Shown here: piece by piece, positions 18,105-26,397 of the stretch
How the letters are laid out: each line of letters starts with the position of its first letter
Position numbering within the stretch: position 1 is the first letter of the stretch
Source of the DNA: Bacillota bacterium
Lineage (GTDB): Bacteria; Bacillota_I; Bacilli_A; Erysipelotrichales; Erysipelotrichaceae
Length of the DNA stretch: 37,262 nt
Direction of reading: 5' to 3'
Assembly (NCBI GenBank): GCA_018065105.1
Contig: JAGHTX010000198.1
Span: forward strand, 1 to 37,262
Program-made: the position numbers and the translations under genes
The notes under the pieces: generated by a model
What the model was told of the DNA's origin: nothing
Databases searched by the model: none
The model's input: only the letters and a program-made list of their open reading frames with translations

Positions 18105-19070
18105 ATGGAAAACATGATTCAAATATTAGAACGAGACGAAGGACACTTACTCTTACAGTTAAAGGATATGAAAAATTTTGACCCGGGTGTATTTACCCAG
18201 ATGGAGATGGATGAAACATGCATACGCTGTGTGCTGATGAACCAGGCGCTCGGCATTATCTCTTATCAAACACAGGGCTTAATCTCTTTAAATGACATGT
18301 TGTCACAATACCAGTTTAAAAAGGAAGAAGGACTTACATTCTTGTGTGATCTATTTCGAAGTATTATCGCCGTAAATCGAAACAAGCCGATTTTGTTGCA
18401 TCCCGATTATGTCTTTGTGACAAAATACGGAGATTCTTTTCGATTTATTTCGTTACCTATTCATCTAGAAAATCCCTATTCAGATAATGAACAAAATATT
18501 GCCTTCTTACAAAATGTGTTAAAGATCTATCAAGCGCAAAGTCATTTTGAGATTCCCGGTTATATCTGTTGTTTTATGAAAAGTGCGGAGTTTTCTTTAC
18601 CCAATCTAATTCTAGGATTGGAAAATCTGGTACAGGTCAAGAAAGAGAAAAAATTCTTCTTTCGCAAAAGAAGGGTACACTCTTTCCGCGTTTCTGAACC
18701 ATTCCAACCACTCTATAAACCAGAAAGTGTTGAACCAGTAAAGGAAACCGTTTTTGATGATAATAAAACACATCTAATCGGACAGCCACAAACACAATTC
18801 TCTTATCTATTGATCCAGGGAGAAAATGTACCCCTTCGTACAGAAAATGTTTTGGTCGGTCGTTCTATGGCCTGTGATATTCGACTAGAAAACGAATCAA
18901 TTTCATTAAAACACGCTAAGTTAATTTGCCAGGACAACAAGTGGTATATCCAGGATTTAAAGAGCACGAATGGAACGTATCTAAATCATAAAAAGGTACA
19001 AAGAAAAATGCGCCTAAGAGATAATATGCTGGTTCAATTTGGCCAGGTAGAATGTGAATTCCATTCATGA
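18105..19070 (+). CDS. type VII secretion-associated DUF6382-like / FHA protein
   Basis: A 321-aa cytoplasmic protein, first gene of the secretion operon. Residues 1-175 resemble DUF6382, a domain found ahead of FHA domains in Firmicutes: ILLHPDYVFVTKYGDSFRFI followed by SLPIHLENP is the most telling stretch. A basic linker (KKEKKFFFRKRR, 179-190) follows. The FHA domain at about 233-320 has GRS (252-254), S-L-K-H (267-270) and STNGT (287-291), the residues that read phosphothreonine. It probably docks on a phosphorylated partner; the next gene encodes a kinase-like protein. Ribosome binding site AAAGGAG with a longish 10-base gap. Its TGA overlaps the next ATG by four bases (ATGA). Confidence 0.85.
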   Translation: MENMIQILERDEGHLLLQLKDMKNFDPGVFTQMEMDETCIRCVLMNQALGIISYQTQGLISLNDMLSQYQFKKEEGLTFLCDLFRSIIAVNRNKPILLHPDYVFVTKYGDSFRFISLPIHLENPYSDNEQNIAFLQNVLKIYQAQSHFEIPGYICCFMKSAEFSLPNLILGLENLVQVKKEKKFFFRKRRVHSFRVSEPFQPLYKPESVEPVKETVFDDNKTHLIGQPQTQFSYLLIQGENVPLRTENVLVGRSMACDIRLENESISLKHAKLICQDNKWYIQDLKSTNGTYLNHKKVQRKMRLRDNMLVQFGQVECEFHS

Positions 19071-20419
19071 GTCGTTATAAAAAAATTAAAAGTATCCAAG
19101 AAAATGTAGAACAAGTGGAAGATCAAATTACCGGGAAATTGTGTATTCAAAAAAGTGTGGATCAAAATGCACCGTATCTGCTCCTGCATCAATTTCATGT
19201 CGAAGTAGACATTCTTTCTACATTGCATCATCCTCAAATACCAGAAATTATGAATGTCTATTCAGAAACCAATCGTCTAATCTTAGTAGAATCCTTCATT
19301 CCTGGAAAAGACTTTTCTTATTATCTTACGCATTCCTCCCTTCTATTTTGTCTACATCGAACAAGATATATGCTGGAATTGATAGATATTATGCAGCAGA
19401 TCCACGAGATTGGTTACCTATATATTGATCTAAAACCTTCCAATCTACTTCTTTATAAAAATCATGTACATTTAATCGATTTTAACGCCTGCATCCCCAT
19501 GCACTCTTCCCAGGCTGTATTCGCTTCTAAAGAAAATGTATCGGCTGAATTGTACAGTACTGAACAAAAAAACGAAAGCACCGATGTGTATTCTTTCGGA
19601 AAGCTTCTCCAACATGTATATCCACATTCTTTATATTTTTTCATCAAAAAGTGTACAAAAGCGGATAACGGACAACGCTATCAAAGCTGGAAAACCATGA
19701 AAAAAGCATTTTTGGTTCATATATGGTTACGACGTATCTTTTTATCTTTTTTAATCATACTGTCTGTCTTTTTTATCGAGGTACGTTATTTTACAACGGA
19801 GGTGACACCTTTAAACAATTATCGTCAAGAGCCAAACATTACTACTTTTTTTAACGCTTACCAGGATACGCTTTCCCAGTTTTCCGGCACAACGCAAGAA
19901 AAAATTCAAATGAATCTATATCAATGGTTGGAAAAGGATTGGATTCCTAAAAATCTATGGAAAGATACCTATATTGGTAAATTCTTATTGTTACAAAGCA
20001 TTCAATCGAAAAATCCCATTTTGTGTCATAAAGTTCTAGATAAGATTGAAAATACGGAAACCATGGAAAGATATGTACTCCTCGCCAATCATATCATGAA
20101 TCCTGAAAAGAAAATCTTAAAAGAACAGGTGAATGCCTATTTAGCGGACATAGAAAAAGGCGATATTCAATTACTGATGCCTATTCTATTAAACGCAAAA
20201 TACATCCTGGATCCGGAACAAATGGAAAAAGTAAATGCGAGCCTGATACAAGAAAAAGAAGCGTATGAATGTGTCGATGCGTGTACAATTCTAGAATACA
20301 ATTTGTTTCTTAAAAGTCAGAATCAGTCTTGTTTTATAAACATGCAGGATTTTGAGAAACGTTTTGGAAAAGAACGCAGCTGGGAAGAGCTATATGAATT
20401 ATTTGGGAGATCAAAATGA
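19067..20419 (+). CDS. EssB/YukC-like membrane protein with kinase-like cytoplasmic domain
   Basis: This 450-aa protein has the size and layout of EssB/YukC: cytoplasmic kinase fold (1-215), one membrane segment (about 219-242) and a helical outer domain (243-450). Known EssB/YukC domains are pseudokinases. Here many kinase landmarks remain: K29 (VAIK-type lysine in CIQKSV), E46 (helix C), YIDLKPSN with D121, K123 and N126, LIDFN with D138 (DFN for DFG), STE at 164-166 in the APE position, and D173 in STDVYSFG. Missing are the glycine-rich loop and the H and R of HRD. It may bind nucleotide or have weak activity; that is inference. It would be the membrane scaffold of the secretion machine. 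Four-base ATGA overlaps on both sides imply translational coupling. Confidence 0.8.
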   Translation: MSRYKKIKSIQENVEQVEDQITGKLCIQKSVDQNAPYLLLHQFHVEVDILSTLHHPQIPEIMNVYSETNRLILVESFIPGKDFSYYLTHSSLLFCLHRTRYMLELIDIMQQIHEIGYLYIDLKPSNLLLYKNHVHLIDFNACIPMHSSQAVFASKENVSAELYSTEQKNESTDVYSFGKLLQHVYPHSLYFFIKKCTKADNGQRYQSWKTMKKAFLVHIWLRRIFLSFLIILSVFFIEVRYFTTEVTPLNNYRQEPNITTFFNAYQDTLSQFSGTTQEKIQMNLYQWLEKDWIPKNLWKDTYIGKFLLLQSIQSKNPILCHKVLDKIENTETMERYVLLANHIMNPEKKILKEQVNAYLADIEKGDIQLLMPILLNAKYILDPEQMEKVNASLIQEKEAYECVDACTILEYNLFLKSQNQSCFINMQDFEKRFGKERSWEELYELFGRSK

Positions 20420-22140
20420 AACCGTTCATATCATTTATTGTTCCATTCTTCTTTCTTTTGAATCCATCTTCGCAAGAAATCTATCTTTCCCAATCAAAAA
20501 CCATTCACATCGCTACCGATGAGAACATCGATTTTACCCAAAGCGAAATTCTTCTAAATCATAAGAAATTAGAAGATTTACATGAATTCGTGTTCACGGT
20601 AGACAAAGAAGGAAAGAATGTACTGGAATACACTTTAGTTAATGAGGCGGGAGAGATAGTAGAAAAAGGGGAGAGAATTTATATTCTAGATACACAAAAT
20701 CCAGAGATAAAAGTATCGCAAGGATATGTGGAATTCGAAGACTCTATTGGTCTATTTGAAGATTCGAATGTGAGAGTAGAGATCAAGGATGACACATTAT
20801 CGCAAGAAGAGATCTATGTCGATGACAAGCGCACCGAACTTGAGAATGGATCCATCTTTCTTAAAACGGAAAATAAAACCCTCAAAATTGAAGTCAGTGA
20901 CCACGCAGGACACCGTGTAAAAAAAGAATTCAAAATCGAAGTGTTAGAGCCGGTAGAAATGTTTTCTTCTGTTGATTCTGCCTATACGCTGGATCCTACG
21001 TATCAGATTTTTAGTGAACAGGACCTATCGGATTATGAGTTAGTTGTCAATGGAGATGCACAGGATTCTTTTATTTATGATTTTGAGAAAGAGCAGGAAT
21101 ACTTTATTCTTGTGCGACATAAAAGATATCCGGATTTAATTGTCTTCTCACAACATCTAGATTACTACAATCATCCTCTTGAGCTGAACCTGCAAGCCGA
21201 CCGATACAAATCAAACTCTTCTATACATGTTCTTTGTGAAACCCAAAATGAATACTTAGAAGAAGTAAAAATCTTCGATAGCTTAGGAAATAACTATGAT
21301 TTAGGACAATCCATCGAATATAAGGCCAAAGAAAACAGTTCGCAGAAAATAGAGTTGACAGCCATGGCCAAAGATTTATTTGGAAGAGTCGTCTCCAAAA
21401 AGTTAGATTTACAATTAAGCACTTTGGCACCAGAAATGGAACTGTCTCTAAACGATCGAAAAATGCTGGAAGATAAGGAATATGTCTTTGTGGATGTAGA
21501 TTCTTTGGATATACAGAGTACAGCACAAAGAAAAGAAGAATTTAGAGTGGATGGAGCAGTGAAACAATACGTTTCGCTAGAAGCAGCTCTACGTGATCTT
21601 CCCAAGGGGAAAACACTTGCCTACTTCGTCCGATTGGAAGATGAATTTGGAAATACAAGTCAAAAGTTGTATACCTTTAAAAAAGAATACAAAGCTCCTC
21701 TTGTCAGCCAGGAAACCTACAATTCGACTAGAGACGTGATAGAAAGTCGTGTATGGTCGGTGGATGAGAAAGGGGAAGTCAAGCTTGTCGAAAATCACGA
21801 AGAGAAGGTTTGGCATCCATTGATCTATATGGACCCAGAGGAACTCGTAAGTGGAAAACAAGCGGATATTATTTTCTTTAATATGAAAGAGATTAAAGCC
21901 CTTCGTATCAACGGAAAAGAAATCGATATAAGTTCTTTAAAAAAGGATTCCATGGGAAATTGGAAATATACGTATACCATTCCTAGACAAAGTAAAGAGA
22001 TCAAAGTAGAAGTGAAGGATGCATCCAATCAATGGTTAAAAAAGACTAGCTCTGTAAAAAGTGCCAACAATACTTCTATCTACTATTGGATTCCATGTAT
22101 TCTTCTCCTTCTGTTCTTTATCGTCGTTAAATATGTCTAG
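20416..22140 (+). CDS. single-pass surface protein with Ig-like repeats in a T7SS operon
   Basis: A 574-aa protein with a short N-terminal hydrophobic segment (about residues 3-17), a long beta-rich outer region and a C-terminal membrane helix (about 552-572) with almost no cytoplasmic tail. The outer part looks like several bacterial Ig-like units: the stretches DTQNPEIKVSQGYVEFEDSI, LKIEVSDHAGHRVKKEFKIE and IELTAMAKDLFGRVVSKKLD each show the strand pattern with a conserved D/A-x-F/A-G turn. I know no standard T7SSb component like this. It stands where EsaA or EssA would be expected between essB and essC, and neither is found in the window. Role inferred: outer part of the secretion channel or an adaptor. 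Overlaps essC by eight bases. Confidence 0.7.
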   Translation: MKPFISFIVPFFFLLNPSSQEIYLSQSKTIHIATDENIDFTQSEILLNHKKLEDLHEFVFTVDKEGKNVLEYTLVNEAGEIVEKGERIYILDTQNPEIKVSQGYVEFEDSIGLFEDSNVRVEIKDDTLSQEEIYVDDKRTELENGSIFLKTENKTLKIEVSDHAGHRVKKEFKIEVLEPVEMFSSVDSAYTLDPTYQIFSEQDLSDYELVVNGDAQDSFIYDFEKEQEYFILVRHKRYPDLIVFSQHLDYYNHPLELNLQADRYKSNSSIHVLCETQNEYLEEVKIFDSLGNNYDLGQSIEYKAKENSSQKIELTAMAKDLFGRVVSKKLDLQLSTLAPEMELSLNDRKMLEDKEYVFVDVDSLDIQSTAQRKEEFRVDGAVKQYVSLEAALRDLPKGKTLAYFVRLEDEFGNTSQKLYTFKKEYKAPLVSQETYNSTRDVIESRVWSVDEKGEVKLVENHEEKVWHPLIYMDPEELVSGKQADIIFFNMKEIKALRINGKEIDISSLKKDSMGNWKYTYTIPRQSKEIKVEVKDASNQWLKKTSSVKSANNTSIYYWIPCILLLLFFIVVKYV

Positions 22141-25100
22141 TCTCTATATTTATTTTGATCAGGAAGTGCGTACGCTTTTCTTTGAAAAGGAAATTCGCTT
22201 TCGTTCGTTTCAAATCTATATCAACAAGAAAAAATGTATTATTGAAAAAGGAAGCGATAGACGAATCTGTAACGATCGAGGATCCGTCAGTTTTGAGAAT
22301 TATCGATTTATTTTTCACCTGAATCCAGAAGAATGGTATTTACTCGATATATCTGCAATAGAAACCATTGGGCGACAAGCTTCTTGCGATTTATGCATAC
22401 CTTCTTCTCATATATCCAATATCCATGCTCGTATTTATAAAGTGAAAGATGAATACTGGGTACAGGATTGTCAGAGTCGAAATGGGTTATATAAAAATGG
22501 AACCCAAATCAAAAATGCCAAAATGGTAGATATGGATATATTCTATTTAGCCGATCACATTCTTTACTATATTCACGGATACATTTTAACCAACCAAAAA
22601 GTGAAGTCCTGTCCTTCAATTCCTTACTCAAATCCAAAAAATATGGAAAGTCTTCAACATGTAATCCCTCCTGCATTTACATTTCATAAAATTTCTTTAG
22701 AGTCTCCTGTCTTATTAGAGCCTCCTAAAAAATCCAAACTATTTCAGGCCATAGGTCCTGGATTGCTCATATTTTTATCCAGCGGACTTTCTATTCTGGT
22801 CGAAAAATGGATTTCCAGTGCTACGTTTTCAAATACTCGCCTTATTAGTCCTGTTTGTATGGGCATTACGTTTTTATCGTATGGACTCATCAATCGCAAG
22901 AGTACATACAAAGATGATCTGCAAACTTTTATACAACAGGAAAAGTTGTATTTGTCGTATTTAAAAAAGAAAGAACAAGAAATGGAAAGCTCTTTAAAAA
23001 ATCAGGAAGGATTTCTTCAAGAAGAGAAGTTCTATTTCCATAGTCTTAAAGAGAATAAATTAGAAGAGATGAGAGTATTATTAGGCAATCGTTCTTCTAT
23101 CTATTCTTTCTTTCAGGCTTCTTCCATTTCCTATCAACATGAAAACAATTCCCTGGTCCAAAAAGAAAAAGAACTATTAGAAAAAGGGAATCAAACAATT
23201 TTAGAAAATTGTTTCTTTACACCCAATCAGCGTATCTGGATTCCTTTTGATGTAGAAGTCGAATATTTGTACTCGATCATCCTCCAAATTCTACAAGTAA
23301 AAAAGCCGATGAAGGTAGTGATTGGGATGCAAAAGGTGTCAAAGGAAAATAGAGTCTTTGCCTTTTCTCAGTGTATTTATTACGATTCCTTCCTTTCTAT
23401 CGATTCCAATGAAGAATATCTTCTTATCACAGATAGTGTGTCTATTGTACAAAGACTTAACCCAAAATCTTTGATCTATATTTCTAACCAGCCTTTTACA
23501 TTTCCTTATGATCAGAAAGTAGAAAATATAGTGCAAGTCGAAAGAGTCGAGGAAAAGCTTAGAAGTCTTCTTTATTGCCAAAATCAAAACGGCAAGGATA
23601 TCGAATCGTATTTTCAAAAAGGGGAAGAGGAGCGTGTGTATCTGGATTGTTGTGTAGGACTGGATATCGATCAAAAAGAAATCTGGTTAAATTTTCAAGA
23701 AGGGATAGATGGACCACATGCGCTGGTAGCGGGTATGACTGGATCGGGGAAAAGTGAATTTCTTTCCGTATTACTGATGGGATTGATTGTTCGTAACGAT
23801 CCAAAGTATTTTCAATATATCCTTGTGGACTTTAAGGGTGGTGCCTTTGGAACCTCTTTCTATGAGTATTCACACTGTGCCGGGATGGTTACGAATCTAG
23901 AAGAAGAGAATTTAAGTCGCTTGATGCAAAGTCTACATTTTGAAATTCAAAAAAGACAATTGATGTTACAAGAGGCAAAAGAAAAAGAACCCCAGATGGT
24001 CAGTCACATTGACGCGTACAACAGATTGAATAAAAAGAAAATATCGCACTTGTTTATTATTGTCGATGAATTTGCACAAATGAAAATGAAGTATCCCGAA
24101 TACTTAGAGAATTTAAAAGAATATGCCCGCATTGGTCGTTCCTTAGGGATTCATCTCATACTGGCAACCCAGAAGCCCATGGGTGTTGTAGATGAACAAA
24201 TCTGGTCGAATTCAACGCTAAAAGTATGTTTAAAGGTCAACAGTGAAATGGATAGTAAGGAAATGTTACACAATGAGAAAGGTGCCTATTTAAAGAATGC
24301 TGGAGATTTTATTGCCCAAAACCTGGAAAGACAAGTAGAAGGAAAAGCTTTTTATCTTCAAAGTTCGGTATCCCAGATTTCTGACTGGATGGAAGTGAAA
24401 GAAAACACAGAACCTGCAAAGAATCCAACCATATTGGCCACTCTATCCAAACGTATTCCCAAAGGAAATCACAAATGGGTCTTGTTGCCGCCTTTATCCC
24501 AATCCATGTCGTATCTTAAAAATCAATGGGCCTGGATGGATCTTCCTTCTTTACAGCAGCAACAAAGATTGTTTCTAGAAACAGGACAGTCGATGATCGT
24601 ACTTTGTCAATCCAAAGAAAAGAACCAGGAATTTGTGAATACGATGATCACTATATTTAGAGATACGATTCGAACCCTGGGTACGCAGAATTTTGGAAAC
24701 TTTCCAAAGATCGAGGAAAAACAAGCTAGACAAGGGGAACAGACGTGGTTGATCGTACAGGAAAACTTAGAATGGCTCGTACCTTATCTACAATATAAAA
24801 ATCTACGAATTATTGTATTGGTTCGTTCATGTGGTATCAAGATTCATAGCTATTTATCTCAATTTCATTTTAAATGTTGTATCCATTATGAAGAACTGGA
24901 TGTTGTTCGTACTTTTATGGATCAGTTCCAAATCGGTAAAGCACCATTTTTAAAAATTGACAAGGAATGTCATACCGTTCTGTATCCTCGTTTTTTAGAA
25001 CCAATATCGATTGGACAATACAAGAAGGAAGAAAAGATTTTTATAGGCATGGACAATACCAGTCAAACCCCTGTGTTTTATTCACATTCCTCGCCTTTAC

Positions 25101-25429
25101 TGGTTTGTTTCGTACAACAGTCTAAGGAGAGAGAAGTTATAGAGTTTGTTTCCTCGGTTTTAAAAGAATATCCGCATTTAGTGTTGGGAAAAGATATCGT
25201 TGTGATCAATTTATTAAAAGATATAGATTATTTTTCCAGTGGGCTCTATTCACAAATCCAATATGACATCAATATTTTATGGATTGGGCAGGGGATTCAG
25301 GAATATGGATACGTTTTAAAAAGAAGCATTCCCTACGAAAGAGATATGGATCGCATCTTTTATGAAGGAAAGGAAATTAGGAAGTTATTGTATGGAACAG
25401 ATACAAGTGTTTGTCCAGGAATTGTTTAA
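22133..25429 (+). CDS. essC: EssC-like FtsK/SpoIIIE ATPase of type VII secretion, short form
   Basis: The motor of the system, 1098 aa from ATG 22133 (characterised EssC is near 1480). Residues 1-75 look like a degenerate first FHA unit; a second FHA spans about 78-150 (IGR 79-81, SRNG 115-118). Two membrane helices lie at about 203-223 and 235-255. The first FtsK domain is intact: Walker A GMTGSGKS at 534-541, VDFKGGAFG at 565-573, Walker B LFIIVDEFAQ at 640-649, and ATQKP at 678-682. Two later units remain only as short remnants (about 780-955 and 968-1095) with no Walker A; the position where one would stand reads ETGQSMIVLCQSKEK (816-830). The longer frame upstream lies inside the previous gene, so I chose the later ATG. 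Confidence 0.88.
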   Translation: MSSLYIYFDQEVRTLFFEKEIRFRSFQIYINKKKCIIEKGSDRRICNDRGSVSFENYRFIFHLNPEEWYLLDISAIETIGRQASCDLCIPSSHISNIHARIYKVKDEYWVQDCQSRNGLYKNGTQIKNAKMVDMDIFYLADHILYYIHGYILTNQKVKSCPSIPYSNPKNMESLQHVIPPAFTFHKISLESPVLLEPPKKSKLFQAIGPGLLIFLSSGLSILVEKWISSATFSNTRLISPVCMGITFLSYGLINRKSTYKDDLQTFIQQEKLYLSYLKKKEQEMESSLKNQEGFLQEEKFYFHSLKENKLEEMRVLLGNRSSIYSFFQASSISYQHENNSLVQKEKELLEKGNQTILENCFFTPNQRIWIPFDVEVEYLYSIILQILQVKKPMKVVIGMQKVSKENRVFAFSQCIYYDSFLSIDSNEEYLLITDSVSIVQRLNPKSLIYISNQPFTFPYDQKVENIVQVERVEEKLRSLLYCQNQNGKDIESYFQKGEEERVYLDCCVGLDIDQKEIWLNFQEGIDGPHALVAGMTGSGKSEFLSVLLMGLIVRNDPKYFQYILVDFKGGAFGTSFYEYSHCAGMVTNLEEENLSRLMQSLHFEIQKRQLMLQEAKEKEPQMVSHIDAYNRLNKKKISHLFIIVDEFAQMKMKYPEYLENLKEYARIGRSLGIHLILATQKPMGVVDEQIWSNSTLKVCLKVNSEMDSKEMLHNEKGAYLKNAGDFIAQNLERQVEGKAFYLQSSVSQISDWMEVKENTEPAKNPTILATLSKRIPKGNHKWVLLPPLSQSMSYLKNQWAWMDLPSLQQQQRLFLETGQSMIVLCQSKEKNQEFVNTMITIFRDTIRTLGTQNFGNFPKIEEKQARQGEQTWLIVQENLEWLVPYLQYKNLRIIVLVRSCGIKIHSYLSQFHFKCCIHYEELDVVRTFMDQFQIGKAPFLKIDKECHTVLYPRFLEPISIGQYKKEEKIFIGMDNTSQTPVFYSHSSPLLVCFVQQSKEREVIEFVSSVLKEYPHLVLGKDIVVINLLKDIDYFSSGLYSQIQYDINILWIGQGIQEYGYVLKRSIPYERDMDRIFYEGKEIRKLLYGTDTSVCPGIV

Positions 25430-25616
25430 AGAGAAAAGAACCTTTTTGGTCGATTCTCGTTTTACCATGGAACAATTCTTAAAAGAAATATCGGATAGTG
25501 AGCATCATCACTATGAGAGATCATTTTTTAGTATTGAAAACAACTGTTTTGTCGATTTGAAAAAATCATTTCAAGAGAATCATATCGTCAGTTTTGACCA
25601 TTTGGTTCTTGTATAG
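25392..25616 (+). CDS. EsaB/YukD-like ubiquitin-fold protein
   Basis: A 74-aa protein. Start at 25392 (AGGAAG seven bases upstream), inside the end of essC, an overlap of 38 bases. The pattern fits a beta-grasp fold as in EsaB/YukD: a first strand IQVFVQE, a second strand RTFLVDSRFT leading into helix MEQFLKEIS, and a final strand SFDHLVLV. Similarity is by pattern and by gene position only; sequence identity to EsaB is low. EsaB proteins are small cytosolic factors needed for T7SSb activity, possibly touching EssC, which matches the coupling to essC here. Confidence 0.65.
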   Translation: MEQIQVFVQELFKEKRTFLVDSRFTMEQFLKEISDSEHHHYERSFFSIENNCFVDLKKSFQENHIVSFDHLVLV

Positions 25617-25627
25617 AAAGGAGTACT

Positions 25628-25921
25628 ATGAGAATTCAAGTCAACTACGAAGAAGTATTACAAGCTTCTTCTCATTTATCCCAAAAGGGAAATCAATATG
25701 AACAAATTATAAATCAAATTTATTCACGAATGCATGAGATGCAATCCATCTGGCAGGGAAGTGATAACCAGGCTTTCGTTAACCAATTGGAAGCTTTTCA
25801 ACCAAAATTGAAACAGGTTAAGGCCGTTATTGATTCGTATGCGAGCTTTTTAAATGCGAGTGCGCATCAATATCAACAGCTTCAACAAGATCGTATCAAT
25901 CAGGCTCGTCGCTTAGCATAA
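25628..25921 (+). CDS. WXG100-family protein (EsxA-like)
   Basis: A 97-aa helix-turn-helix protein with the central WQG turn at 42-44, the family's defining feature. There is no classic YxxxD/E export motif at its C-terminus: Y82 is followed by Q at +4. WXG100 proteins are secreted as dimers by EssC-type motors. Strong AAAGGAG site; 15 bases before a second WXG100 gene. Inference: it pairs with that neighbour, which does have the motif. Confidence 0.93.
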   Translation: MRIQVNYEEVLQASSHLSQKGNQYEQIINQIYSRMHEMQSIWQGSDNQAFVNQLEAFQPKLKQVKAVIDSYASFLNASAHQYQQLQQDRINQARRLA

Positions 25922-25936
25922 CAGGAGGAATCGAAT

Positions 25937-26224
25937 ATGTCACAAATTCAAATTTCTGCAGAAGATGTCTTATCTTACAGCCAGCAATTATCCGGCCTAA
26001 AAGAAGAAGTTTCAAATGTATTCTTAGAAATCCAGTCGAAAATGAACGGGTTGAATTCCGTATGGTCTTCACCGGCCAGTGAAAAACTTATTGCGCAATT
26101 TCAAAGTTTAAAACCATCGTTTGATCAATATGTAGAAGCCTTAAGCCAATACGCTTTATATCTGCAACAAACCTCCCAATCGTACCAAGAAAATGAAAAT
26201 GCCTTATCGCAAGGAATGCAGTAA
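25937..26224 (+). CDS. WXG100-family protein with degenerate WSS turn (EsxB-like)
   Basis: A 95-aa helical hairpin protein. The turn is WSS (43-45) in place of WxG. The C-terminal helix ends with YQENE (83-87), a good YxxxD/E type VII export signal. AGGAGG ribosome binding site. Its TAA overlaps by one base the ATG of the 57-aa ORF that follows. Likely forms a heterodimer with the previous WXG100 protein and carries the export signal for the pair. Confidence 0.92.
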   Translation: MSQIQISAEDVLSYSQQLSGLKEEVSNVFLEIQSKMNGLNSVWSSPASEKLIAQFQSLKPSFDQYVEALSQYALYLQQTSQSYQENENALSQGMQ

Positions 26225-26397
26225 TGGATCCTTGCAGCTACTATCAAAACCTATATTCTTTTTTATCCAAACTGAAATCGAGTCTGTCTTCCACTTGTAT
26301 GAGTCCGGAAGAAGCACAAGCCTTAAGTCAATCTATCCAGTCTTTAATGAAGTTGATTCAAGTACAAATCTATGAATATCAACACCAGCCAATATAG
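26224..26397 (+). CDS. 57-aa helical protein, likely T7SS substrate partner
   Basis: This short frame begins with an ATG that shares one base with the preceding TAA (taATG) and runs 57 codons to TAG at 26395-26397. The product is MDPCSYYQNLYSFLSKLKSS followed by a second helix with MSPEEAQALSQSIQ and LMKLIQVQIYEY: a two-helix, uncharged-polar-rich peptide with two cysteines. It overlaps the next gene by 26 bases, which would leave that gene without an upstream gene to couple to if this frame were not translated. By position it resembles the small helical targeting partners encoded before LXG-type substrates. No recognised family. Confidence 0.7.
   Translation: MDPCSYYQNLYSFLSKLKSSLSSTCMSPEEAQALSQSIQSLMKLIQVQIYEYQHQPI

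Noticed and set aside
23339-23674. 111-aa minus-strand ORF within essC
   Set aside because: Antisense to a continuous, recognisable EssC frame; no supporting signals.
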